NCBI RefSeq assembly: GCF_000264905.1
Contig: NW_006763156.1
Location: forward strand, 273,546 to 337,545
Origin: Stereum hirsutum FP-91666 SS1
Taxonomy: Eukaryota > Basidiomycota > Agaricomycetes > Russulales > Stereaceae
Direction of reading: 5' to 3'
Length of the DNA stretch: 64,000 bases
Part shown: piece after piece, positions 35,781 through 47,700 of the stretch
Numbering within the stretch: the stretch's first letter is position 1
Layout: every line of letters begins with the position of its first letter
Translations under genes and position numbers: made by a program
Notes under the pieces: model-generated
The model's input: the letters and a program-made list of their open reading frames with translations, nothing else
What the model was told of the DNA's origin: nothing
Databases searched by the model: none

Positions 35781-38702
35781 ATGTACTCAGATGCTCAGGT
35801 TCTCAACTGGACTCTCTCGTCCGACGACTTAGGTGCTTGCCCCCATGCCGACTGTAAGGACATCTGTTTCGGATTCTGGCCACTTCAAGACCCGACCAAC
35901 ATTGGGCTTGCCATGAATCCCGCCACGTTGCCCATGGCAAAGTGCATGTTCTGTCCGCACGTCGCGATCTTCCACAAGAAAAAAGCGGCACCAAATGTTT
36001 GTTCCACATGCTTCTCCATCGTCCTTGACCTCTATCTGATTCTTTCTTTCTTCTCCAGCGTCCATCCGCGTCCGACTTTGCCCCGCAAGCGAATACTGCT
36101 CCGGTACGTAATAGTATTCGCACAACCTTCCCTTACAACCCTGAACTATGTTATCTATACATCATTCGTCTCTCATCATATCCTCCTCCGTTTTCATTAC
36201 TAATGCCGTTCCATTTCGTCTTCTGTGCTGCCACAGCAGTTCCCGAAGACCGCTGGTCCTACGCCCACTCAAAGCACTCTCTTCGGTTCTCGTCCCCCGG
36301 TTTATACCCCGCCAGCATACTCTTCAACGGCTTCTACGTCTACGGCCCCTGCCTCCTCTGCCTTCGGCTTTGATCCGAACGTCTTCAAAACGCATACCAG
36401 TGTCCGAACGGATCGCGTCGACCAGGCTCAGGACGCTGCTCCTCATCCAGCTCCTACCAATCCTCGGCCTACTTCCATACCCTCCTACGCTGCTCGTGCC
36501 GCCGGTCGCTCCGAGGATATCGGCAACAACACCATGGCTCAGAAAGAAGGCAAACCTCAGAGTAAGCTTCAGAATCACTTTCATCCGAGTACCGACGTAC
36601 GTACCTTGCTTTCCTCGTCAGAACCGACTCTCACTGTTTTCTAGAATGCTACCGAAGCCAGTACTAACGGTCGTAAACGCCCCAAGGGTTCCCGCAAGTC
36701 GAAGAAGTCGTTGGGCGGTCAAGATGTCAGCGGTGCGAAATCCTTGTCCTCGAAGGCTGGAGATACGGTCGAGTTCACCATCGCCCTCCTTCCCAACACG
36801 GCCGCCGTGCACGGAGGTTACTGTCGTCTTCCGAAAGCTGACGGGTGAGTGGCATCCTCACCACATCTTCTCGACTCTCTTTTTTCTTCAACATACCCTC
36901 TGTGTTCGTACTACATGAAACCTTTCGACTCTCATGACTTGTCTTGGTCGATATCTCTTCTCGTTATTCGTGCTCATCTTTCATGATCGGATCCACCTCC
37001 TGACGTTCCTTTGAAATGGTTGTTATTATTTTCTCACATCCTTTCCCAGCCTCGTCCGGCTAGACAGTCTCGAACTCGTCAAGACCGTCAAGATCTTCTC
37101 CGATGACTCTGCCGAAAATATATCCGAAAAAATCACCACCCTCTTCCGCCATGTCCCCGAACTCTGTGAATCCGCCGACGCTTGCGACGAGGCCCATTCC
37201 ACTCACCCAAACGACCCTAACCTCCCCTTTGCGGCTTGGGTTCCTCTTTTCCCTCGCAAGATCAAGCGCGGTGTTGCACCCCTTCTGAAACCCTACCCTC
37301 AAACTCGTCAACTCGATCTGAGTCAACTTCGACGGTGTGTAGACACGTTTTATTCACCCTTTTTCCAAAGCCTTATATCTTCATTTTATATATTAGACTT
37401 GCTGCCGCAAGCGCCGTTCGAAACGCAAAAACCGCCTTCAAGAACCTTGTTCTCATCGCTCTTCCTCAAGGCCGGGGAGATATCGCGGACGCCTTAGGTA
37501 GTGATGATGACTCGGAGGATGAGACGGACGACGACGACGACGACGACGATGAGGATGGGGATGAGGAAGAGTGTGAGGAAGAGGATGCGTCCGTATTGCC
37601 GTCTGACACTGGAGGGGTCGAGGATCCTGTCGGCGAGGGGAGCAACAAGGGGGAAGAGTCGAATGGTGACCTTACTGACATGCCTCCGCCAAAGGTTCGT
37701 GTTCCATGTCTCGTATCCTTTCTACCTCGCCATCTCATGCTCTATTTGTCTTCTATCAGCGCCCTCGTACGGACAAGGGCCCGTCAACGTCCGACACCGC
37801 GACAGAATCACCCTCAATGTCTGCTAATTCCAACACGCCCGCCTCTGCTTCAGGGCCTTCCACTACCGTACTGGCCTGGCAACAGTCCTGGGCGCTATAC
37901 CTCCTTGGGAATGTTGTAGAACCTCGACCTCGTAATTCTAGCATGGTATGTGTGATCCTTTCTCGCTTCGTAGTACGGTGCATGACTCAAAATTTCAATA
38001 CACATAGTGGCCTTCCATCCCTCACGCAATGTATGGTCCTGCTCTGGCTTCGATGAAAGCTATGAAGGCGGCCCACTCCGTCTATTATGGCAAAACCACA
38101 GCTAGCACATGTGCGTCTCTCATATTCAGCTTACATCTGCCTATGCTGATGACCTCTTCTGTAGCGCTCGACGAATTGATTTTTTGGAACAGCTTTATCG
38201 TTCCGTTCATCGACTCGATCGACTTCCTCAAGACGCTTGCTGCTGAACTACCGACATTCTCCTCCGACGAGGTTACCGCTGCAACTACCAAGTTCGGCCC
38301 TCATGGTCTACACGAGATTGCGGAAGGTCTTTCCTACGTCTATACCTTCCTCCCGACAGTTACCTTCCCCTCTCATGACGTCTGGAAGCAATATCGCACA
38401 ACACTGGGCGAAATCTCCAAATCAATTTATGGTCTTGTCCGCAACTTTTACCGCTGTCCCACAAGCCCCTCACCCGACGTGTATTCGATTCCCGCCATTC
38501 GTCTGTTTGCTAGAGCGGTTGCCCAGTGTGACAAGAAGCGTGAGCTCCAGGTACGTCTCGCCACATTCTTTGATATTACTCTATGAGGCTGACTCTCCCA
38601 CAGATTGCATCCGAGTACGATTGGCGCAAGCTTCATGTTGTGTTCCTCCTCGATTCGTCAAAGCCGGAGGAACGCCGCACAAATATCACTCACAATAAGT
38701 AG
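35781..38702 (+). CDS. Lineage-specific protein with Cys/His N-terminal module (paralogue A, short form)
   Basis: Not a family with known function. The N-terminus from MYSDAQVLNWTLSSDDLG has C-x4-C-x3-C then CxxC-x3-A-x-FHKK, a plausible zinc-binding module. It is followed by TLFGSRPPVYTPPAY and FGFDPNVFKTHT (Ala/Pro/Thr-rich), NGRKRPKGSRKSKK (basic), VEFTIALLPNTAAVHGGYC, an alpha/beta region with WVPLFPRKIKRG, AAASAVRNAKTAFKNLVLIA, a long Asp/Glu run (37,500-37,600), LAWQQSWALYLLG, WPSIPHAMYGPALASMK, and ends SEYDWRKLHVVFLLDSSK. About nine introns. Exon-by-exon resemblance to the minus-strand gene at 58.2-63.0 kb is clear, for example TLFGSR in both, CxxC-FHKK in both and YDWRKL against TDWKKL. 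It lacks the paralogue's last third. Confidence 0.68.
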
Positions 38703-39798
38703 CCCCATGTGTACATAGGTAGGAATACATGGTACAGCAGTTTAGAAGTGGAGTGAATGCTCGTAGCGGCGTACTTATGGGTAAGCCGAACACTGTATTC
38801 GAACCAGGTGGAGTACCTCGGCTTCCAAGGGATCCGTAGCGTATACAACGAGTTCAGGCTTGTGAAGTATATGTGGCCATATATGCTTCACACGCTACTA
38901 ACGACCTTATGGGAGCTTTACGAGCCTCTATACAAAATGTACTACGATTTGGTCTTGAGGGCGTACATGGCTACACATGTTTCAAGTTCTACTACCTAGC
39001 CGTTTGAGCCAAAATGTGTATAAGTAGAGCTGTATGGGGTGAAGGCTAGATTCGTAACTCTTCTCCACGGATTCTTATGGGCGTAATATTGTGCAAAAAT
39101 TAGAGTGGGCGTAAGTTCCCATATGTGTTCAAAAAACACACATAGGTCCAGTCGGAGCTGGTGTAAATTGCAAGAAGGTGCGATATGCTTCACTCAAGTG
39201 CCATTGAATGCAGGGATGTACTTCCAATGCACACAAGTCGTGGAACACACACAAGTTTGAGGCCCAAGCCACACACAAGTATTTGCTTTGTTGTATCAAT
39301 CCGTGTAAATGCACACAGGTCTCCAGGCCATCGAGACTGTCTTTAGATGACATTGTGACATTGACATGTAGAGGTCGATGCTTCCGTTGTACTTCCGTTC
39401 GATTGCTTTCCGGGGTCCTGCACGCCCTGTTCCTCTTTATAATCACTGAATGTCGATTATCCAAATTTGGCAGTACCTTGACATATTTTATCTCTAGCGG
39501 AGTTTTGAATCTTGGTTCCAACTGTACAGTTGTCTGTTTATGGGATGTGTGGCTGAGGTGATGGGGTAAGCGCTGCGGCGATCCCAATTTGGTCATGAAC
39601 TATACAGCTCAGGCCTGCATATGGAAGGTGTGGCTGCACAGCGTAATCACCCGCAACTCGGTGGTGATGACATCATTGGGGATCACGTCTTGTCGCCACA
39701 TTCACCTCTGAAATCAGGCGGAACTACGAACTCAGGTGTGCCAGCAGGCATTCAGTGTTATACTCATTGGTGCAGCAAGGTTAACTCAATATTGTAGA
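38703..39798. other. Spacer with imperfect 30-bp palindrome and an element-end motif
   Basis: About 1.1 kb. At 38,862-38,891 lies a 30-base inverted repeat with half-site GTGAAGTATATGTGG and two mismatches. At 39,076 the motif TATGGGCGTAATATTGTG repeats that at 34,529. Several CACACA(A/T)G-type short repeats follow (39,130-39,320). No gene was recognised; transposon debris is likely. Confidence 0.4.
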
Positions 39799-41308
39799 AT
39801 GGAAGAGGCATCGGGGATCCATACTTTCTATATGAACTCGCACAAAATCCTTCGCGAAGCAAACTTCACGCTTCTCTCCATCCCTAACGCAGATAGGGCC
39901 GCGGTCGAGCGTACGACTCGCCAACTGGAAGCCGTTCAGATGATTCTCCTCAACCTTGAAGACCCTTACATCACCGAGGACGAGCGCTGCACTTTGATCG
40001 AAACGGTGGCGTCCTTTCTCACCCCGCTCCAATACTTTTTAGACAATCCTCCTCCCCCCCCTTCTTCGTACATCCCTCGATTTTTCACCGGTCTTCCTGG
40101 ACGTCCTCGCTATGTACTTGACCTTGCCCGTGCGCAATGCCTACATGCGCTTGGGGCCTCGTGGGTACGGGTCGCGGAGGCGATGGGCGTTGCTCGTCGC
40201 ACATTATATTATCATTTAGAAAGGGAGGGAATAAACCCGTCGCCTCCTCCGAATACGGACATTTCGGATGATGCTCTCGATGAAATCGTTGCCCAGCTCA
40301 CATTAGAGCATCCTTTCGAGGGCGCCGGGCTCATGCGGGGCCATCTTTTGGCACGGGGCATAAGACTTCCGATTAAACGTGTTCAGGACAGCCTGAAACG
40401 TGTGGACCTTATAGGCGTGCTGACGAGGTACCCGCCGGTGTTTTTCTTGCTATAATATTTCCTCTGTCTAAATATGTCTTGTCCAGATGGGCGGGCATCA
40501 TTCGACGCCGCGTTTATCGTGTTCGTGGTGCTATGGCGTTGTGGCACCAGGACGGCAATGAAAAGCTATTACCGTGGGGCTTCTACATACACGGATGCGT
40601 CGACGGCTTTTCACGCTTGATCATATACCTCGCCCTTCGTCTCAACAAACGTTCCTCTACGGTTACCAAGGTGTTTCTAGAACACGTCCGACTGTTTGGC
40701 TGGCCATCCCGTGTGCGAGGTGATTACGGGCTCGAGAATAACGGCATAGAACGTTCGATGATTGGGCATTGGGGTATTCAGCACCGGGCGTATATTAGGG
40801 GATGGTGCAGCCTTTCTATCTTATCGCTTCCTGCAACTCTCGCTCATATTTTTATCATAGGTCTATGCACAACGTCCGGATAGAACGTTTGTGGCGCGAC
40901 GTCCGAAAGGGCACAATCGAAACATATCGGCAAATATTTCTCTATATGACTCGCGCTGAACTTCTGGATATGGCCAATCCGATCCATAAAGTCTGCCTCA
41001 TCCTCGTTTTCTTCGATCGCATCCAGGCATCCTTGAACCGGACTGTCGAAGCCTGGAATCACCACCGCATTCGCACAGAACATCATCAAACTCCCGTCAT
41101 CATCTTCGAGTTGAGTCGAGAGCGTGGGCTGAGGGAGGGATGGTGGCGACATGACCCTGGTGACCCTGTCGACGTAGCATCAGACCCTCTATACGGCGTT
41201 GACGGCGAGGGTCCTCTACCGCCATCCGACGAAATCAGGCAGGAACGTAGTGGAGAAGGTGTGGATGATGTGGATGGCGAAGACTTTGTGGACGAGGGCG
41301 CACCTTGA
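39799..41308 (+). CDS. DDE integrase-core protein, 3' end displaced by LINE insertion
   Basis: Transposase/integrase-like protein of the fungal 'integrase core domain' group. The start MEEASGIHTFYMNSHKIL is followed by a helical region, then an HTH-like RAQCLHALGASWVRVAEAMG and RRTLYYHLEREGI. Exons are 39,799-40,427, 40,487-40,804 and 40,861-41,308. The catalytic core shows WHQDGNEKL with GCVDGFSR, RGDYGLENN and RIERLWRDVR, giving a D-D-E set, and QASLNRTVEAWNHHRIR. The annotated stop TGA at 41,306 lies inside the LINE: the last genomic residues are DFVDE, after which three LINE-encoded residues (GAP) precede the stop. The original 55-residue C-terminus lies at 50,343-50,510. It might still make protein because the core is complete. 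Whether it is a mobile-element gene or a domesticated one is open. Confidence 0.78.
41282..41296. repeat. LINE target-site duplication, 5' copy
   Basis: GACTTTGTGGACGAG, identical to 50,328-50,342. Two more A residues upstream could extend it, but they merge with the poly(A) at the other side. Confidence 0.9.
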
Positions 41309-42266
41309 TCCCGAACCACCACCTGGTCGGTACTTTCCCACGGCCTCCCTGGCCCAAGGACGTCGTCTGCGATGAGCTCCACGAACAGGGAGATGCCCTC
41401 GGGCACTCTCCCAACGCGAGCTTGTCTGTAGGCGTCGTGTCACCTAGACTCGCGCCCGCCGGATGAGTTCAACCCTATGAACCACCGGAGAGACGCACAC
41501 GAGATGTACGACGTCGCCCACACCCTGAACCCTCGTTCATCCGAACTTTTAACTGTTCACGACCTCTGCGAAGGAGTAGACTTATGCCTTAGACCCCACA
41601 TTGTGAGTATATACACTCTGTTATGCTAGAATGCACCCTCTGCGTACGATGTCCCAAACCGTGTCATCCACTGGCAAGCTGCTTCCGCGGCAGTCGTGCG
41701 ACGACGTACCACTCTCCCCCCACCTGCACCTGGATAGATACAGGCAACTTCACGCTAAAAGCACCTTGATTCATGCCCTAGAACTGTACCCTGCTCACCA
41801 CTCCCAACCCCCCCTTCGTTGCGATCCCAAGCCCTGTGCCCAGCAGGTGCTTATGTAAGGTTACTGTGGGCACAGGGTGTGTGGCCCAAGCCTACCAAAA
41901 CACATCGATGGTCGGGGTAACACGTTCCCCGACGTAGATCAACACGATAAGGAGCCCAAGCCGCGCACTCGAGGCCAACGGCCCAATGCTATTGGCTGGG
42001 ACGGCTGAGGAGCATGCGGCCATGTCAAAACCTTTGGCTTGTCTCGATGAGTGAGCCAACCGGATCGCGCTGAATCCACAGCCGCAGCTGACGAGGAGTT
42101 TACCCGCCCCAATTTCTCTTTTTTCTCTCGCCTAGCGCAGATCTGTACCCCAGGGCGAGCACAACAAAACCCAGACATCGACGTGGCATCTCGAATCCCC
42201 CGACGCACCATCGTTTCCCCCAAACCCGCTGCCCGTTAAATCGTCTCTAAAACCCTCTTTGCGAAA

Positions 42267-44030
42267 ATGCCGAAGTCTACCCCTTCTACCCCTGCTGTTT
42301 CTACTGGACCAACGACGCCGTCTCGTCCAGCCACTCGGGCGCGCCCAGCGACGGACACCCAGCCCCCTCCTCCCGCTGGCCCCGACGCGGATGATCCCTC
42401 AGACGTCGAAATGGACGAGCTCCACCGTCAATTCGACGACGAAGGACTCATAGCCGCATTCGCTGAGACGGAAAATAATGCGACCCCCACCAAAGGTTAG
42501 CAATCTGGTCTGGAACCGCTAAAATCGCGCCCCTGACTCCCCTTTGACCATTCTAACATAGGGAAACCTAGCCTCCAAGCTCGCAACCCTCCCCCGGGAC
42601 CCGAGCGCAGCCCAGAGGACCGTCATGCCAGTGCGAAACGCCGCCGCACGGATGAGATGACGGACCGCCCAGAGGGCGGGGCACCCCAAGTATGTCCGCT
42701 GTCCCAACATGTAATCCCTTAATGCCTGAAAAACACGGTCTGACCACCCCATCTTCCCCTGTCCTTCTGCTAGATCCCCTCGGAGCCCTCGAACACTGGC
42801 GGCGAGCGAGGCGCCGATCAGCCGGAGCCTGACGCTGCTTGCCCCCCTCCCGACGACCCTGCTGATGCCAGCCACCCCAACCGCGATGACACGCCCGGAG
42901 CAGGGGGTAGCGGTGGCGGTGGAGGCGGTGGTGGAGGCGGTGGTGGAGGCGGTGGTGGAGGCGGTGGTGGAGGAGGGGGCGGAGACGACAACGGAAACGG
43001 TCGGGGCGGCCGGAATGACCCCCAACCCCCTCGTCCTCAACCCGCCACGTACGCTACCCTTCCCCCCCAAGCAGACCGCATTACGGGCGTCCACCCGAAC
43101 TGGGGCCTCGAATACAACGACCTCGATCAACTCAACCTCCTCTACAACGTGCGGTCCCCTATCAACCTTGTTCACGTCTACGGCTCTGGCTACAGCCAGA
43201 ACAGACAGGACGACTGCCGTCAGATCGCCGAGTTCCTCAGGACGGAACGAGGCGAAGCGAGGCCGCTCGTCGTCGCAGCGGAAGTCGACTTCCCCGAAAA
43301 TGCGCGCCTCCATAGCGGCGCTCTGTTCGTACACGGTATCTCCGGTGCAACCTCGACCTTCCTTACCGACGCACACATGATATCCACCTCCGCTATCACC
43401 TTCTCTGCGCACCCATTCCCGCCTGCTTTCGATAACTTCCAATTCACTATGACGAACGTCCAGTTTGACGAAGGGGACTCCCAGGGAGTCGCGGCCCTTG
43501 TCGCGGCCACCCTACGAGGATCCGATATCTTCCGTCAGTTCTGCAACACGAACGTCGACATGACCATCTACAACAGCGCCCTCGCGGGCTTCGAGGCTAC
43601 TATCAACTCCGTCTACGCCCGACCCCTCCTCATGACGAACCGTGGCGGGGCCCCCAGAATCGACTGGAACATCTTCGTGGCCAACGTATCCCTGATCCCC
43701 CACGTCCGCGACGAACAAAATGCCATCGTGCGCTCCCTCCGATACACCGATCTCAATCACGGCACAGGCTACGCTATCAACCACCCTCACTTCTGCAGGA
43801 TGTGCCGCTCCACATCCCACCCCCACAACGTCTGCCCCTACCCGAGGATGAACGGATGGAGGGGACCGCAGCCGCGCGAACCGCAAGGAGCGGTACGCGG
43901 TGGATTTATGGGACACGGAACAGCTGGGCGAGGGGGCCGCGGATGTGGTGCACGAGGTGGTGGCGCCCCGCGCGGTTCCTTTCGAGACTTTCGGGGCCAA
44001 CACGCGCGTGGCGGTCGCGGCGGTAATTGA
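42267..44030 (+). CDS. LINE ORF1, gag-like RNA-binding protein with CCHC knuckle
   Basis: Starts MPKSTPSTPAVSTGPTTPSR; a disordered Pro/Ala/Asp-rich region, a polyglycine run (42,905-42,985), then a globular part (VHPNWGLEYNDLDQLNLLYN, SGATSTFLTDAHMIS, MTIYNSALAGFEATINSVY) and a zinc knuckle CRMCRSTSHPHNVC (C-x2-C-x4-H-x4-C, 43,794-43,835) with an RGG-rich tail ending GGRGGN. Such proteins coat LINE RNA. Two in-frame gaps, 42,496-42,561 (66 nt) and 42,690-42,773 (84 nt), contain stop codons, begin GTTAGC and GTATGT, and end TAG, so they read as GT-AG introns; both are multiples of three. Without splicing the frame would be closed. Confidence 0.85.
42905..42985 (+). repeat. GGN polyglycine minisatellite within ORF1
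   Basis: Near-perfect 12-base unit GGTGGTGGAGGC repeated about four times, flanked by degenerate GGN codons. It encodes an uninterrupted glycine tract of over 20 residues. Antisense reading gives a spurious Thr-Thr-Ala-Ser repeat that is not a gene. Confidence 0.9.
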
Positions 44031-44757
44031 ACGCATCCTATTTTTCATAGCGATCCTCTCCTTCTCCATGCTCGCCTTCCTTTTCGTCGCGCGACGCTCT
44101 TTTAGACTCCTTACTATGTCTCCGAAAAGCGGCTAGATTGCACCGCCCTCGCTCCCCACCCTTTGATCCTCTTACCGTTCCCGTTCTGTACCCACTATCC
44201 ACAACATATACATAAAAAGAACGAAAACTACCCTACAAAACATCCAAACACATTTCCACTCCCTCTAGTATGCCCTGCCTCTGTTTCATACGCGTACGAG
44301 CCCTGTTGTGGCCCCACGCACCCACCCAAAAAGTACGGCGACGTACAAACTCCCTCCCCTTCTGCACCGCTCTTGTCGTCCTCTCCTCCTACCTCGAATC
44401 CTTTCCGCACTGCCCGTCGTATTGCGTAGTCGTGATCACATAAAATTGATCTTTCAGGTTAATATTCGTGATGTCCGAACCAGAATGGGTGCGCACGACG
44501 CTCGAGGAGCGTAGAAGTAAGAACATCCCACGAGAACGAGAAGTCGGTGCCTGCGACTGAATGTGTCGCTAGGTCTATCCGGGCTGCAGTCCGAACGGCG
44601 AGCGATGTTCGCTGCACAGGAGTACAGCCCACGGTAACGGCATACAACTCTTCTTAACCATCAAGGCGACAGTGTCCTCCCGTCGATACTACAGCTGATG
44701 AAATGGTTGAGTCGTACGGAGACGGGAAGTACGATTTAAACAAACAACACACCACCA

Positions 44758-47700
44758 ATGAATTACAACTATAACAGCAACACAACAAACACACCTTTGG
44801 GCGAGGGTCATGAAAGTGGCCCCGGTATCGGTTCGAGCGTCTTCGGCGCTGGAGAGGCTACTATCCCTCCCGCCGATCGTGACCTCAATGAGAGCGCTGG
44901 AGACTATGGTGGCGGGAACCCCCCGACTCACGAGACGAGGCGACCTGAATCAGGCGCGTCTGGATCCCGAAGGGTTAACCCCGCCGGTCGTCCAGATGAT
45001 CCTGGTGAAGGAAGTAACCAGCCCCGTGAGTCAAACCCCACCTCGGGGAGCAGTGCCAATACTGCAGCGCAACTAGCGCAAGATGGGCAAACATTGCACC
45101 AGAACGTTGTGCCAAATGGCGGTGACGTGGCACAGGACAGGCATCGCCCGCCCCAACCCCAAAACGGGCAACAGAACGAGGAGGGAGATGAAGCCGAACG
45201 GCCTGATGAGCAGACAAACGAGGAACCAGTACCTCCACCCCCGGAGAACGACACCGCAAAGGCACGCAAAACAAAAGCTTACCTTAAAATAGCGACACTA
45301 AACATGAGAGGCCGGCGTAGTGCCACGCAGCCAGACAAGTGGGCATATATCTGGCGAACGTTGGCGAGCAATCATGTAGGCGTGATGGCGGTCCAAGAAA
45401 CCCACCTCACTACGGAAGAGACGGAGAGCCTGAACGAGAAATATGAAGGGAAAATGCTAATCCTAAACACCATTGACCCTGAACACCCGAACTCCAAGGG
45501 AGTAGCCTTGGCCATCAATACCCTCAAACTTGGGAATGTCATAGTACGACAGGAGAACATTGTGAGCGGGAGAGCGATATATGCAGAGATCCCGTGGCAC
45601 AAAAGAACGGTGCGGATCCTAGGAATCTATGCGCCGAACAACCCTGGCGAAAATGAAGAGTTCTGGACAGAGCTCAGCGCAAAGCTTGACTCTGGCGAAC
45701 TGCCGCAATTTCATGTCATGATGGGAGACTTCAACGTTGTCGAAGACTCGATAGACCGCACACCGGTCGATAACGATTCGCAGGGGGCGAAAAGGGCATT
45801 GATGGAGCTTAAATCTAGGATCTTACTCCAAGACGGCTGGCGAGCAACATACCCGGATACGCTGAACTACACGTATTGGCAGACGGCAACAGACGCGCGG
45901 TCTAGAATTGACCGAATCTACGTGGTTAATGAATTTATAACGTCGACGGGGAGCCGAGAATGGCGCATTGAGACCTCTGGTGTGGACACCGACCACAAAA
46001 TGGCCACGGCGGTACTCCTTGATGAAGACCTACCATTCCTAGGCCCGGGCAGATGGGCTATGCAGACACACCAATTGCAGGACAGGAAACTAATAAAACA
46101 ATTGACTGACCGTGGAGCTGTATACGAAGAGAACATGCTTAGGATCAGACGACAAGGCAGATCCGAAGAGAACAACGCCCAGACCGAGTTCAAATCGCTC
46201 ACCGATGACTTTGCGAAGATAGCTAAAGAACATTCCCGAAAGAGGGCGCCGGGGCCGGTCAGGGAGATCCAAAAGCTGGAAGTCGAACTCCGTATCCTGT
46301 TCAACAACAAGGACATCACAATCGACGAGCGGAAACTGGGCGGTGCAATTATCCAAACTCGCATCAATACGCTGTGGAAGGAAGTACAGAAATCAGCCAA
46401 GGCGACCACAGCGGCACGGGTGCACCTGGAGTATGAAACAATAAACAAACTCTGGTGTGCGCTGGGGAAGGAGAAGATACCGAGGGACACAATCATGGAG
46501 TTAACGGACCCGAACGCAGAGCGGCCCACCCTGGCCAAGAAATCAAAAGACATGGCCAACCTTGCAAGGGACTACCATGAGAAGCTACAGGAGACCGATC
46601 TCCTCAATAACAAGGAAGATTGGAAACAACGCACCGAAGATGTGCTAGAGACCGTTACAGCGACAGTGTCACAACATGACGTGGAAGAGCTCTCTAGTGT
46701 GCTCACCGAGGCTGATGTGTTGACATCGCTAAAAAGTCTCCCGAATGGGAAGGCAGCCGGTATTAACGGCCTCCCTACCGAACTCTGGAAGGTACTCCAG
46801 ATACGATACGAAGGAAGAAAAGGAGGTGTACCAGACGACACTACCTTTAATGTTATCCAGGCCCTAACGGAAGTATACAACGACATTGAACGTTTTGGCA
46901 CCGTTGAGAAGTGCGATTTCGCGAGAGGATGGATGTGTCCCCTGTACAAGAAGAATGACCGGGCAAACATTGCGAACTACCGCCCGATCACGCTACTGAA
47001 CTCTGAGTATAAAGTGTTCACGAAAGCACTCACCACGAAACTCGCCCGAGTCGCACCTTCACTAGTCCACAAAGACCAAGCCGGCTTCATCAAAGGGCGG
47101 AGCATCTTCGACCAAGTCAAACTGTCACAGCTGATCGTCGACTACTGCGAGGCAACAGAAGACTGTAATGGGGCCATTGTGGCACTTGACCAGGAAAAGG
47201 CATATGATAAAATACTGCACCCCTACCTATGGGAAACCATGACGAAATTTGGGATACCGGAGCAATTCATCAATACGGTCAGAACGCTGTACGCGAACGC
47301 CGAAACGGTCGTCATTATTAACGGGGAAATCAGCTCGGCTTTCAAGGTTACACGAGGCGTGAGACAAGGGGATCCACTCTCGTGTCTGCTTTTCGACCTG
47401 GCAATTGAGCCCCTCGCATGCATGCTGCGAAACTCGGAACTACAAGGAATGAGAATACCTGGAGTAGCAGACAAGATTATTACGACGCTATTCGCGGACG
47501 ACACCACCGTGTACTTGTCAAAGCATGACTCATTCGAGAGCCTCCAGACCATATTGGACAAATGGTGCCAAGTGTCTGGGGCAAAATTCAATGTCCCCAA
47601 AACGGAGATCATTCCCGTTGGGACAACTCAGTACAGAAAAGACTTTTACGATGAGCGCCGAATGGGACCACACCAGACTCCAATCGCTGACAATATACAC

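Noticed and set aside
37466..37738. Minus-strand Ser-rich frame in paralogue A
   Set aside because: Antisense of the Asp/Glu run (GAY codons give Ser on the other strand).
41297..42266. Several frames in the LINE 5' UTR
   Set aside because: Short, unsupported and upstream of a clear ORF1 start; no motif seen.
42519..43442. 307-codon minus-strand frame with Thr-Thr-Ala-Ser repeats
   Set aside because: Antisense to LINE ORF1 and its polyglycine run; no family resemblance.
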